From: Frigoribacterium faeni
Lineage (GTDB): Bacteria > Actinomycetota > Actinomycetes > Actinomycetales > Microbacteriaceae
Direction: 5' to 3'
Assembly (NCBI RefSeq): GCF_007988805.1
Contig: NZ_BJUV01000024.1
Location: 1 to 42,176 of the forward strand
Length of the DNA stretch: 42,176 nt
Positions 30,783 to 39,782 of the stretch are shown here, in pieces; positions within the stretch are counted from its first letter, which is position 1; each line of letters starts with the position of its first letter. A model generated the notes under the pieces. That model was not told the origin of the DNA and did not search any database. It saw only the letters and a program-made list of their open reading frames with translations. The position numbers were made by a program, and so were the translations under genes.

Positions 30783-31391
30783 ATGAGCCGCCGAGCACCG
30801 TCCGACCGTTTCGAGGGACGCATCGCCGGAGTCGGCACCGCGTCGGGCACGCGCATCGTCGTCGGCATGTGGCAGCGGTCGCCCCTGGGGCGCTTCACCG
30901 ACGTGATGGTCGAGGACCCCGCCGGCCACCGCCTCCTGCTGGCCCCCTCGGCGGAGGTCGCGGACTACGTGTCGGCGACCTACTCGTTCGACGAGGTGCG
31001 CGTGGTCGACGTCGAGACGAGGCGCGTCGACGGCGGCCTCGCGGTGCGCGCGGGGGATCTGTCGGTCCGGCTCGTCGTCGGCCGCATCTCGCCGCTCGGG
31101 ATGCTCCTGCGCGTCGTGCCCGCCCGCGTCGCGACGGCGCCCGCGTGGCTCCGGATCATCGACCCGATCGCGCGCGTGCTCGTGCCCGGCGCCCGGACGG
31201 CGGGGTCGGCGGGCGGCGGCAGACGCGAGTACTACGGCGTGACCCTGGTGCGCGACGTGGTCGCGATCGAGGCGTCCGACGGCGGGCGCGACCTCGGACG
31301 GCTCGCCCCGCTGAGCCCGCCGGTCCGGTTCGGCTTCGGCTCGGCGCCGGCCCGGCCGAGCCTGGTCGACGTCGTCACCACGATCCGCTGA
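30783..31391 (+). CDS. Conserved hypothetical protein
   Basis: 202 aa from ATG 30783, 7 bases after TACGGT (30770-30775). No signal peptide or strong membrane segment, though PLGMLLRVVPARVATAPAWL is hydrophobic. Sequence is balanced, beta-rich at first (GRIAGVGTASGTRIVVGMWQ, FTDVMVEDPAGHRLLLAPSA) with a conserved-looking end (YYGVTLVRDVVAIEASDGGR). The size and pattern recall lineage-restricted actinobacterial proteins of unknown function. A perfect hairpin 15 bases after the stop ends its transcript. Confidence 0.72.
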   Translation: MSRRAPSDRFEGRIAGVGTASGTRIVVGMWQRSPLGRFTDVMVEDPAGHRLLLAPSAEVADYVSATYSFDEVRVVDVETRRVDGGLAVRAGDLSVRLVVGRISPLGMLLRVVPARVATAPAWLRIIDPIARVLVPGARTAGSAGGGRREYYGVTLVRDVVAIEASDGGRDLGRLAPLSPPVRFGFGSAPARPSLVDVVTTIR

Positions 31392-31406
31392 GGCCGGGAT
31401 CACCCG

Positions 31407-31430
31407 CCGGGTGAGCGTCCGCTCACCCGG
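31407..31430. terminator. 24-bp near-perfect palindrome after the hypothetical gene
   Basis: CCGGGTGAGCG (31407-31417), TC, CGCTCACCCGG (31420-31430). Strong stem right after a stop at 31391. It could also be an operator for the polysaccharide locus, since it lies about 35 bases before its promoter. Confidence 0.6.
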
Positions 31431-31463
31431 GACGGGAGGATCCCATGAACCCCGAACGCGGCG

Positions 31464-31492
31464 TTGTCCGTCGAACGGCCATGAGATAGCTT
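31464..31492 (+). promoter_or_regulatory. Promoter of the exopolysaccharide operon
   Basis: -35 TTGTCC (31464-31469), 17-base spacer, -10 TAGCTT (31487-31492). It is the best bipartite promoter in the window and is about 115 bases before the flippase ATG. A 14-codon frame with a good ribosome site (31445-31489) overlaps it but would be upstream of the transcription start. Confidence 0.6.
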
Positions 31493-31610
31493 CGGACTCC
31501 GACGCTCGACTCGGCTCGCTTACCCCTCGGACCGGTCGACGCGGCCGACGCGATCCCCGACGCGTCCGGCTGCCCGCGTCCAGGACCCGAACCTGACAGG
31601 ACATCACGCC

Positions 31611-33437
31611 ATGCGGCCAGCCCCGCCCGAGAGACCCGACGACGACGCCCGCGCGCCCGACCAGCGCACCTCGTCGCCCCGCCACGCCGCCGAGCCGTGG
31701 ACCGACGACGACCCCGCCCGGCCGGATCGGCCCCTGCTCGTCACGTCCGACGCCGACCTGGCGTGGAACCCCGAGGCGACGGGTGCGTTCGCGATGCCCG
31801 CGCTCGCACCCCAGACGCTCGGCGCGTCGGTGCACCTGCCGCAGCCCGAGGCCGAGGCGAAGGCCGAGGAGGCGCGGGCCGAGGCCCGGGGCGCGGTCGC
31901 CTCGACCTCCGGCGGGGACGGCGCGGGTGATTCCGCGACGAGCGGGTCGAGCACCGAGGCGGCTCCCGACCAGTCCCGGCTGTTCGGCCGCGGCCTGCTC
32001 TACGTCGTCATCTGGTCGCTGCAGCTCGTCGTCGGCACGGTCGTGTCGCCCGTGCTCGCGCACCTGCTCGGCGTCACCGAGTTCGGCGCCTTCTCGTCGG
32101 CCCAGGCCGTGTACCAGGTGCTGGCCGTGCTGGCGCTGCTCGGCCTCGACCAGGCGCTCGTGCTGCAGCACGCCGAGGACGGCAAGGCGCGGAACGCGCG
32201 CGGACTGGTGACCGTCGGGCTGGTCGTGTCGTTCGTCGCAACCGGGGCGGCCCTGCTGACCGTGCCGCTCTGGGCCGAGCCGCTCGGGTTCGGCAGCGAG
32301 CACGACCTCGTGCTGGTCGTCATGCTCTGGGCCGCGCCCTCGGCGGCGGTGCAGGTGATGCTCGCCCTGCTGCTCGCCGAGGACCGGTTCCGGGCCTTCG
32401 CGACGACGAGCATCGTGTCGGCCGTCGGCGGCCAGGCGATCGGGCTCACCCTGCTGCTCACGCTCGGCGGGGGCGCCCTGACCTACGCCTGGGGCAGCGT
32501 CATCAGCCAGACCCTCGCGATGCTCATCGGGCTCGTGTTCACGAGGCCGCTGATCTCGGGGCTGGTCAACGGGGCCGTCACCAAGCGGGCCCTGTCGTTC
32601 GGCGTGCCCCTCGCCCTCGCGAGCCTCGCCTACTTCGTGCTGAACGCCGGCGACCGGATCGTGCTGCAGCGCCTGATGGGCCCGGACGCCGTCGGGCAGT
32701 ACCAGGTGGCGTACGTCGTCGGCTCGTCGGTGATCCTGCTGCTGTCGTTCACCAACAACGCCTGGGCGCCGCACTTCGCGAAGATGCGCGACGAGGCGGC
32801 CCGGTTCGCGCTGGCCATGCAGGCGCGCGACGAGATCTACCGGCTGCTCAACCCGATCATCATCGCGCTGACGCTGGTCTCGCCGCTGGCGATGCCGATC
32901 CTCGTGCCGGCCAGCTTCGACCCGGTCAGCCTCACGATCGTCGTCTACGTCGTGGCCCTCACCGCCTATCCGGCCACCGCCGGAGGGGCGAGCGGCCGCC
33001 TGCTCACGATCGAGCGCCGGGCGAAGACCCTCGGCGTGATCACCGGCATCGCCGCGATCGTCAACGTCGGGCTCAACCTCGTCTTCGTGCCGTGGCTCGG
33101 GATCCTCGGCGCCGCCGTGGCGACCGTCATCGCCTACTCGGTGCTCTCGGCCCTCCAGCTCGTGGCCCTGCCCAAGCGCGTGCCGTGGCGCGGCTCGTCG
33201 GCCGTGCTGCTCTGGACGGTGCTGGCGAGCGTCGTGTTCGCGGGCGCGACGACGGCCCTGCCCCAGACCCTCGAGTGGAACATCGGCCGCGTCGTCGTCG
33301 CGCTCGCCTGCCTGCCGTGGTTCTTCCGCCGCCTCGCGGCCGCCCGGCGCCCACCCGCGGTCGTCGACGCGGAACCCGACGTCCCCCTCCATCCCGCCAC
33401 CCCCTCGCGACCGACCCACGATCAGGAGACCCCATGA
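31611..33437 (+). CDS. Polysaccharide flippase, Wzx/RfbX-like (MOP family)
   Basis: 608 aa. The first about 120 residues are a low-complexity Asp/Ala/Glu/Pro-rich cytoplasmic tail, unusual for the family. Then 12-14 hydrophobic helices follow, beginning LFGRGLLYVVIWSLQLVVGT (about 124-143), with the polysaccharide-synthesis pattern SPVLAHLLGVTEFGAFSSAQ and the C-terminal half QRLMGPDAVGQYQVAYVVGS. It flips a lipid-linked glycan unit across the inner membrane. GACAGGAC is 8-15 bases before the ATG. Coupled by a 4-base overlap (ATGA) to the glycosyltransferase, so it is the first gene of the operon. Confidence 0.88.
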   Translation: MRPAPPERPDDDARAPDQRTSSPRHAAEPWTDDDPARPDRPLLVTSDADLAWNPEATGAFAMPALAPQTLGASVHLPQPEAEAKAEEARAEARGAVASTSGGDGAGDSATSGSSTEAAPDQSRLFGRGLLYVVIWSLQLVVGTVVSPVLAHLLGVTEFGAFSSAQAVYQVLAVLALLGLDQALVLQHAEDGKARNARGLVTVGLVVSFVATGAALLTVPLWAEPLGFGSEHDLVLVVMLWAAPSAAVQVMLALLLAEDRFRAFATTSIVSAVGGQAIGLTLLLTLGGGALTYAWGSVISQTLAMLIGLVFTRPLISGLVNGAVTKRALSFGVPLALASLAYFVLNAGDRIVLQRLMGPDAVGQYQVAYVVGSSVILLLSFTNNAWAPHFAKMRDEAARFALAMQARDEIYRLLNPIIIALTLVSPLAMPILVPASFDPVSLTIVVYVVALTAYPATAGGASGRLLTIERRAKTLGVITGIAAIVNVGLNLVFVPWLGILGAAVATVIAYSVLSALQLVALPKRVPWRGSSAVLLWTVLASVVFAGATTALPQTLEWNIGRVVVALACLPWFFRRLAAARRPPAVVDAEPDVPLHPATPSRPTHDQETP

Positions 33438-34798
33438 CCCGCCGCCGAACCCCGGTCGCGGAACCGGCCCCCCGTCGCGTCGTCGTCGTCGACCTCGCCG
33501 AGCCCCTGCCCGACCTCGTCGCCGACGCGCAGTACGACTCGGCCATGGTCATCGGCACCTGGCACGGTCGCCCGGTGGGCGTCGCCGACGTGCATCTCTC
33601 CGCCGAGGCGGACGGCACGCGGGCCGCTCTCACGCCACTCACCGACCTCCGCGAGGACGCCGCCCGGGAGGAGTCCGCGCGACCGGCGCGACTGCCCGAC
33701 GACGCGCTGCCCCCGGTCACGGTGGTCGTCTCGACGATCGTCGGGCGACGCGAGGACCTCGAGCTGATGCTCGACGGCTTCGCCGCGATCGACTACCCCG
33801 ACGTCGAGTTCCTGATCGTCGACAACCGTCCGGTCGTCCCCGCCGACGACGTCCTGCCGGGCCTCGTCGCCGGGCGCGACCGGGTGCGGGCCATCCACGA
33901 GCCCCGCAAGGGCATCTCGGCCGGCCGCAACGCCGGCGTCGCCGCCGCCCGCGGCGAGGTGATCGTCTTCACCGACGACGACGTCCGGGTCGAGCCCGAC
34001 TGGCTGCGCGAGCTCGCCCAGCGGTACGTCGACGATCCGACGCTCGACGCCGTCACCGGTCTCATCCTCCCCGCCGAGCTCGACACGGCCGCGCAGATCT
34101 GGTTCGAGCGCTACTACGGCGGGTTCAGCGGCGAGCGCACCTGGCGTCCGCTCGTGCTCGAGCCCGAGCGTCGAGCCCCGCGTCTCGTGCGCGGTGCCCG
34201 CATCACGGTCTCCGACGCCGGACGCGCGGTCAAGCGGTTCGCCGTCTACGGGGTGGGCGCCTACGGCGCCGGCGCCAACATGTCCTTCCGCAGGACGGCC
34301 CTCGAACGGATCGGCGGGTTCGACCTGGCCCTCGGCACGGGCACGCCCGCGCGCGGCGGCGAGGACCTCGCCGCACTGATCGGCGTCCTGTGGACCGGGG
34401 GCCGCATCGGCTACGAGCCGGCCGCGGTCGTGCACCACCGGCACCGCCGGGGCACCGATGAGCTCCTGCACCAGCTGCGGGGCAACGGCCTGGGGTTCAC
34501 GGCGATGCTGACCTCGCTCGTGCTCGGCGATCGACGCCATCTGGCGGGGCTCGCCTGGCAGCTGCCGCTGGCCGTCCAGGCGATGGCCGCCCAGAGTCTC
34601 TCCCGGATCGGAGGAGGCGCGGCGGACGCCGCCGAGACGCGTCCCGCCGGTCTCGAGGACGAGTACCCGCGGTCGCTCGTGCTCAACGAGCTGCGCGACT
34701 ACCCGAAGGGGCCGCTCGCCTACCTGCGGAGCCGGCGCCTCGCGAGGCGGATGGACGCCCGCGCGACGAGCGGTGCGGGGGCGGCGAGGGGACGATGA
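33434..34798 (+). CDS. Family 2 glycosyltransferase
   Basis: 454 aa. An N-terminal about 90-residue extension precedes the GT-A core: VTVVVSTIVGRREDLELMLD (about 96), FLIVDNRPVV, AGRNAGVAAARGEVIVFTDD with the metal-binding DDD at about 178-180, and the acceptor region AYGAGANMSFRRTALERIGG. Nucleotide-sugar-dependent transferase acting at the cytoplasmic face on a lipid-linked acceptor. Overlaps the flippase and the next glycosyltransferase by 4 bases each (ATGA), so the three genes are one translationally coupled unit. Confidence 0.9.
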   Translation: MTRRRTPVAEPAPRRVVVVDLAEPLPDLVADAQYDSAMVIGTWHGRPVGVADVHLSAEADGTRAALTPLTDLREDAAREESARPARLPDDALPPVTVVVSTIVGRREDLELMLDGFAAIDYPDVEFLIVDNRPVVPADDVLPGLVAGRDRVRAIHEPRKGISAGRNAGVAAARGEVIVFTDDDVRVEPDWLRELAQRYVDDPTLDAVTGLILPAELDTAAQIWFERYYGGFSGERTWRPLVLEPERRAPRLVRGARITVSDAGRAVKRFAVYGVGAYGAGANMSFRRTALERIGGFDLALGTGTPARGGEDLAALIGVLWTGGRIGYEPAAVVHHRHRRGTDELLHQLRGNGLGFTAMLTSLVLGDRRHLAGLAWQLPLAVQAMAAQSLSRIGGGAADAAETRPAGLEDEYPRSLVLNELRDYPKGPLAYLRSRRLARRMDARATSGAGAARGR

Positions 34799-36045
34799 CC
34801 GCGCCTCCTCGGCGACCGTCGGTCCCGTCGCGTCCGGGCCGCGTGCGCGCGCCGGCCCTCACGGTGCTGACGACGGCCGAGCGTCTGCGTCCGGTCGGCG
34901 GCATCGAGCTCTGCATGCTGCAGGACACCCGGAGCCTCGTGGCCCGGGGGCATCGGGTCGAGGTGCTGTTCCACGACGACGGCGTCCACCGGGACGAGTA
35001 CGAGCGGCTCGGCGTCGACCTGCACGGCCCGTACCCGTTCGACTTCAGCACCGGGCGCGCGGTGACCGACCTGCGCCGGTTCGTGCCGTCGCTCGTCCGG
35101 TCGCGGCGCCTCCGGGCCGACGTGCTGTGGCTCAACCGGCCCGAGCAGATCGTCTGGGCCCAGCTCGCCTCGCGGTGGGCCGGCATCCCCGTGGTCTGCC
35201 ACCTGCACCACGCCCCCAACTACGAGCGCACGCGCCTCGTGATGACCGGCGTCGCGCACTTCGTCGCGGTCTCGGAGTACATGAAGGCCCTCTGGGTCGA
35301 GGCGGGCGTCGACGCCGACCGGATCACCGTGGTGCACAACGCCGTGCCCTTCGACGAGTACCCGGCAGGAGGCGCGGCGGAGCTGGAGCGGGCCCGTCGC
35401 GATCTCGGGCTCGGCATCGCCCCCGGCGCCCGCGTGGTGCTCAGCTACGGTCGCCTCTCGGCCGAGAAGGGCGTGGTGACGCTGATCGAGGCGTGGCGCT
35501 CGCTGGCGCTGCCGCCCGAGCGGGGCGTCCTCGTGCTGGCCGGACCGACCCCCGTCGACCCGGAGGTCGCCGCGGCCCTGGCGACGCTGCCCGAGGGGAG
35601 CCACCGGCTCCTCGACGCGCGTCGCGACGTCGTGCCGCTGCTGCACGCGGCCGATCTGGTGGTCATGGCGTCGCAGCTGCCGGAGGCCTTCGGGCGGGTG
35701 CTGATCGAGGGCATGTCCACCGCCCGCCCGGTCGTCGGAACGGCCGTCGGGGGTGTGCCCGAGGTGCTCTCCGGCGAATTCGCACGGCTGCTCGTGCGGC
35801 CCGGCCACGCCGGGGAGCTCGCCGAGCGCATCGGCTCCGTGCTCGACTGGCGCACGGACGACCCCGGGCTCGGCGAGCGCTGCCGCCGCTCGGTCGAGCA
35901 GCGGTTCCCGTACGACGAGCACGTCGACGCCCTCGAGGCCGTGCTGCTCGCCCACCGCCGCCGCCGCAGCCGCAGCCGCGCAGGCCGCCGCCCGCAGGGG
36001 GCCCGGGCCGGGCAGGGCGGTCGCCGCGCCGGTCAGCCCTCGTAG
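34795..36045 (+). CDS. Family 4 glycosyltransferase
   Basis: 416 aa. GT-B fold: N-domain with VGGIELCMLQDTRSLVARGH (about 33-52), C-domain with VVLSYGRLSAEKGVVTLIEA (about 212-231) and the nucleotide-binding E-x7-E motif in QLPEAFGRVLIEGMSTARPV (E299 and E307 by count). The acceptor is probably the growing lipid-linked oligosaccharide. Coupled to the GT2 gene by a 4-base overlap. Its last 13 bases overlap the 3' end of the GH16 gene on the other strand. The C-terminus is arginine-rich (RRRRSRSRAGRRPQ), perhaps for membrane contact. Confidence 0.9.
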   Translation: MTAPPRRPSVPSRPGRVRAPALTVLTTAERLRPVGGIELCMLQDTRSLVARGHRVEVLFHDDGVHRDEYERLGVDLHGPYPFDFSTGRAVTDLRRFVPSLVRSRRLRADVLWLNRPEQIVWAQLASRWAGIPVVCHLHHAPNYERTRLVMTGVAHFVAVSEYMKALWVEAGVDADRITVVHNAVPFDEYPAGGAAELERARRDLGLGIAPGARVVLSYGRLSAEKGVVTLIEAWRSLALPPERGVLVLAGPTPVDPEVAAALATLPEGSHRLLDARRDVVPLLHAADLVVMASQLPEAFGRVLIEGMSTARPVVGTAVGGVPEVLSGEFARLLVRPGHAGELAERIGSVLDWRTDDPGLGERCRRSVEQRFPYDEHVDALEAVLLAHRRRRSRSRAGRRPQGARAGQGGRRAGQPS

Positions 36046-37037
36046 CGGTAGATCGTCGCCCAGTCGACCTGCACGGCGCCCTCGGCGCCGTCGGGCGGCG
36101 TGGTCTTCGTCGTCTCGATCTGCATCACCCAGTGCAGCTTGGCGGTGGGGATGTCGTGGCTGGTCGTGCCGATCGTGACCCCGTCGATCGAGAACGCGAT
36201 CTCGTCGGGGGTCCAGTCGATCGTGTAGGTGTGCCAGTCCGTGAACGGCACGGCGGTGCGTCGCGCGAACGAGTTCTCGGACGGGTTCCCCGGAGTGTGG
36301 TTGTAGGCCCGCACGTTCTTGTCGAGGTGCCCCTCGGGGAAGTCCACCTCGCCGTCGTTCCAGTCGTTGTCGTCGCTCCACAGCAGGAACGCGGCCGAGT
36401 AGCCCGGCACCGGGTCGGCCCGGAGCCGGACGCTGTACCGGCCGTAGGTCTGCCCGCCCCAGAGCCCGTCGACCAGCGGCACCACGGCCGACGAGGTGAC
36501 CTCGTCGCCGTGAGTCGAGACGCCGAGCGACAGGACCCCGTCGGCGGCCGAGACGGCGCTCGCCCGGTACGTGCCGACGTCGGCCGTGTCGGTGAAGCCG
36601 TCGTAGGCCAGCCACGAGTCGGAGTACGGGCCGGGGAACCCGCCCTGCTCGACGGACTCGTCGAAGTCGTCGACGAAGATCTGGGACCAGCCCGGGAGGT
36701 CGCCCCGCGGGGCCGCCTCGCCGCTCGGCGACGCGGCGTCGGCGGCGGTCGGCGTGCGGGAGTCGCCGGTGGCCTCGGTGATCGAGGGGGTGGCCGTCGC
36801 CGTGCCGTCGACCGCGTCGTCGGCGGACGAGCCGCTCGCGTCGTCGGTCGACGGGTCGGCCGCGGCGTCGTCGGGGGTGGCCGTCACGGTGCTCCAGGGG
36901 GTGATCGCGTCGGAGTCCTCGCCGAGGACCACCATCGGGACGCCCACGACGGCGACCGCCATCACGGCGCCGGCGACCGCGACGACTCTCGATCGCCGTC
37001 GACGAGAGCGCGCGGGAGACCTCTCGTGGAACGGCAC
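36033..37037 (-). CDS. Membrane-anchored or secreted GH16-family glycanase
   Basis: 334 aa from GTG 37037 (GAAGGA 9 bases upstream). Basic N-terminus (RSRRRRSR) and one helix (about 18-38) anchor or export it. Residues about 40-112 are a Ser/Thr/Asp/Ala-rich linker. The GH16 beta-jelly-roll follows, with the catalytic signature E230-V-D232-F-P-E235; E230 is the nucleophile and E235 the acid/base. GH16 enzymes cut or transfer beta-1,3/1,4 glucans and galactans; in exopolysaccharide loci they control chain length. The only gene in the locus on the opposite strand, convergent with the GT4 gene. Confidence 0.9.
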   Translation of the reverse strand: MPFHERSPARSRRRRSRVVAVAGAVMAVAVVGVPMVVLGEDSDAITPWSTVTATPDDAAADPSTDDASGSSADDAVDGTATATPSITEATGDSRTPTAADAASPSGEAAPRGDLPGWSQIFVDDFDESVEQGGFPGPYSDSWLAYDGFTDTADVGTYRASAVSAADGVLSLGVSTHGDEVTSSAVVPLVDGLWGGQTYGRYSVRLRADPVPGYSAAFLLWSDDNDWNDGEVDFPEGHLDKNVRAYNHTPGNPSENSFARRTAVPFTDWHTYTIDWTPDEIAFSIDGVTIGTTSHDIPTAKLHWVMQIETTKTTPPDGAEGAVQVDWATIYRYEG

Positions 37038-37448
37038 GGCGTCGGATCCTTCGGGTGCGGAGTCGTCGCGGCTCGGGGGTCGGGTGGCACCCGTCGCTTC
37101 TCGACGATCGAACGATCATCGCTCGCGAACCGTGTCCGGTCAAGGGGGCTCCGGGCCACGGGCGACGACCCCCGATCGAGGGGCACCCGTCGTGCGGGGC
37201 GGGGACACCCCGATCTTCACCCGCATCGAGGGTCTCCCCGCCGTATCGCCGGGAGGGGTGGGCAGGTTACCCTGTGATGACCTGCCGTGCTCGCATCCCG
37301 AGGGTGCGGCGGACACCCGAACCACGCCGACCCGAACTCGGCGCTCTGACACCCCGCCGACGGGCGGACCCCCACCCAGGGTCCGACACCCCCCTGTCGG
37401 TCGAGCGCGCCGCCCGTCCAGGCCGGCGGCTACCCCTGGAGATCACTC
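37038..37448. other. 411-bp divergent regulatory region with a hairpin-flanked -10 box
   Basis: No coding frame of note. GGCAGGT (37261-37267) and ACCTGCC (37280-37286) are exact complements around TACCCTGTGATG, whose TACCCT could be a -10 box. CCCCGATC occurs at 37167-37174 and 37209-37216. The GH16 start codon and the membrane-protein start codon bound the gap. Confidence 0.5.
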
Positions 37449-39782
37449 GTGACCCGAGCTGACTCTGCCCTGACGAGCGCGCGCCCCGACAGCGCGATCC
37501 CCGACCTCGTGAGCCGCAGCGAACCCACCCTCGTGCCGACGCGCGACGCCTACACCGTGATGTCGCCCGCGTGGCGCCTCGCGGCCGCCGGCCTCGTCTG
37601 GCTGACACTCCTCGTGATCGGCCTGGGCTTCGCCACCCAGGCCTCGATCCTGCGCGAAGCGGCCGTGCCCGTCTTCCTGCTCCTCGAGCTGGGCATCGCG
37701 CCGACCCTGCTGGCCGCACCGATGCGCGCCTCCCGCTTCACCCTGGTGGCCGTCGTCACGAGTCTCGCCTCGACCGTGCTGATCGGCTCGGCGATGTCGC
37801 GGACGCACGTCTGGCAGCCCGCCGAGCTGATGACCACCGTCACCATGGTGACGATCGTGCTGCTGACGACCGCCACGGTGCGGGAGGCCATGACCCTCGG
37901 TCTCGACCGCGCGGCCCGCCTCGATGCGGCGGCGCGGTCGTCGGCCACGGTCGATCAGGTCGAGGGATCCGCCGACCCGGACGCCGAGGAGGCGCGGCTC
38001 GTCGCCCTGCGCCGCCGGCCCTGGGTGCCGATCGCCACGGCCGTCGGGCTGGTGCTCGTGATCGCGTCGTCGCTGCTCGTCCGCAGCGACCCCACGCCCG
38101 GGGGGCTCGTCTCGCTGGAGGGACCCGGCTGGTTCGTCGGCATGGCCCTGCTCGTCGCGGCGGCCGCGTTCGCCCTGGCGACCCACCGCAGCCCCGCGCT
38201 GCCGCTGACGGTGCTGAGCGGGGTCGTCGTGCTGTCGCAGGCGATCGTCTACGGCACCCCCACCATGGTCAGCGCCGCACGCCACGTCGGGATCATCGAC
38301 TCGATCCGCGTCAACGGGGGAGTCACGCTCGGGCAGGACATCTTCCAGTCGTGGGCGGGCCTGTTCTCGGGCGTCGCGTGGGTCGCCGACGTCGCCGGAA
38401 TCCGCGACGTCATGGTGATCGCCACCTGGTGGCCGGTCATGATCACGCCGATGATCGCGATCGCGGCGACCGTCCTCGCCCGGAGATTCCTCGCGCACGA
38501 CGGGCGCGCATGGTTCGCCGGCTCGCTCTTCGCCCTCACGCTGACCCTCAACACCATCTACTTCTCGCCGCAGTCGCTCGGCATCGTGCTCGCCCTCTGC
38601 ATCCTGGCGCTGGCGCTCGGCGCCGGACGCCCGTCGGGCCCGACGTCGTTCGCGGCGACGAGTCGGGCGGCGGCTCCGGGCGAGCTGATCGCGGACGGCG
38701 ACCCGGCCCACTCGGCCAGGCCCCGCGCCTCCGGAGTCGTCGGCTGGTGGCGCCTCGGCGCGATCCTCGCCCTCGGCTGCACCCTCGCCATCACGCACCA
38801 GATCTCGCCGTACCTGACCACGGCCGCCCTCGGCGTCTTCGTGGTCTTCCGCCTCGTGCGCCCGTGGTGGACCCCGGTGCTCGTCGTGGGGCCGGCCCTC
38901 CTCTGGGCGGCCGCGAACCGGTCCGTGCTCGGGACGTTCATCACGCCCGCCGCGGCCGGCAACGTCCTCGACAACGCGGCCCCGCCGGTGCACGACGGGG
39001 CGACCCTGGCGAAACCGCTCGTCAACACGCTCGCGTTCGGTCTGCCCGCGGCCGTGCTGGTCCTCGTCGGCGTCGCCGCCCTCGCGGCGTTCCTCGTGCA
39101 CCGCAAGGGGCGGCAGCAGTGGGCCCTCGTCCTGGCGGCCGCCAGCCCGGTGAGCCTCATCGTGGCGACGAACTACGGCGCCGAGGGGATCTTCCGCGTC
39201 ACCCTGTTCGCGGCGCCGTGGCTGTGCATCCTGGCGGCGATGCTGCCGTGGCCGCAGCGCCTCACCCGCCGTGCGACGACCACCGCCGTCGCGGCCGTGC
39301 TCGTCGTGGTCGTCGGGGTCAACGTCTACGGGAACACCGCCCTCGACTGGAACCGCGTGGCCAGCGCCGACACCACGCGCGCCACGCTCGCCTTCGAGAC
39401 GGAGGCTCCGGCCGGGTCGGCCCTGCTCGTCCCGGGCAACGGCAACGCGACGCCGGGCGCCCGCACGGCGAAGTACTCCGAGCTGCAGTACGTGCCGCGC
39501 GACTCGCTCGGCGGCTACGCCGACACCGGGCCCGGCTACGACGCCGAGGCCGACGAGCGCGAGCTCACCCGCGAGTTCGCCCTCGGGTGGGAGGCCACCG
39601 ACTACTACGTGATCGTCTCGGACGTGCTCGGCGCCTACGACGAGCGCTACGGGTTCCAGAGCTACGCCGACTACGAACGACTCGGACGCGCCTTCGCCGG
39701 CGACGTCCGGTGGCAGGTGGTCTACACCAGCCCCACGGCCACGCTCTACCGTCTCACCGACCCCGCCGCCGTCCGTGGCTGA
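37449..39782 (+). CDS. Large multi-spanning membrane protein of the exopolysaccharide locus
   Basis: 777 aa from GTG 37449, GGAG 7 bases upstream. About 14 hydrophobic segments between residues 40 and about 630, e.g. LAAAGLVWLTLLVIGLGFAT, WVPIATAVGLVLVIASSLLV, IYFSPQSLGIVLALCILALA, LGAILALGCTLAITHQISPY. The last about 130 residues are an extracytoplasmic soluble tail (YVPRDSLGGYADTGPGYDAE, LGAYDERYGFQSYADYERLG). The form is that of GT-C transferases or O-antigen polymerase-like proteins, but I see no diagnostic motif. By position it may be the polymerase or the glycan-transfer protein. Start overlaps nothing; the end overlaps the PIG-L gene by 8 bases. Confidence 0.75.
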   Translation: MTRADSALTSARPDSAIPDLVSRSEPTLVPTRDAYTVMSPAWRLAAAGLVWLTLLVIGLGFATQASILREAAVPVFLLLELGIAPTLLAAPMRASRFTLVAVVTSLASTVLIGSAMSRTHVWQPAELMTTVTMVTIVLLTTATVREAMTLGLDRAARLDAAARSSATVDQVEGSADPDAEEARLVALRRRPWVPIATAVGLVLVIASSLLVRSDPTPGGLVSLEGPGWFVGMALLVAAAAFALATHRSPALPLTVLSGVVVLSQAIVYGTPTMVSAARHVGIIDSIRVNGGVTLGQDIFQSWAGLFSGVAWVADVAGIRDVMVIATWWPVMITPMIAIAATVLARRFLAHDGRAWFAGSLFALTLTLNTIYFSPQSLGIVLALCILALALGAGRPSGPTSFAATSRAAAPGELIADGDPAHSARPRASGVVGWWRLGAILALGCTLAITHQISPYLTTAALGVFVVFRLVRPWWTPVLVVGPALLWAAANRSVLGTFITPAAAGNVLDNAAPPVHDGATLAKPLVNTLAFGLPAAVLVLVGVAALAAFLVHRKGRQQWALVLAAASPVSLIVATNYGAEGIFRVTLFAAPWLCILAAMLPWPQRLTRRATTTAVAAVLVVVVGVNVYGNTALDWNRVASADTTRATLAFETEAPAGSALLVPGNGNATPGARTAKYSELQYVPRDSLGGYADTGPGYDAEADERELTREFALGWEATDYYVIVSDVLGAYDERYGFQSYADYERLGRAFAGDVRWQVVYTSPTATLYRLTDPAAVRG

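Noticed and set aside
30693-33419. A 908-codon open frame on the minus strand opposite the hypothetical gene and flippase
   Set aside because: Asp/Arg/Gly/His-rich with no domain; it mirrors the GC-rich third positions of the real forward genes, which have clear families and couplings.
34773-37277. An 834-codon forward frame across GT4 and GH16
   Set aside because: Arg/Ala/Gly-rich, spans two opposite real genes; no ribosome site or domain.
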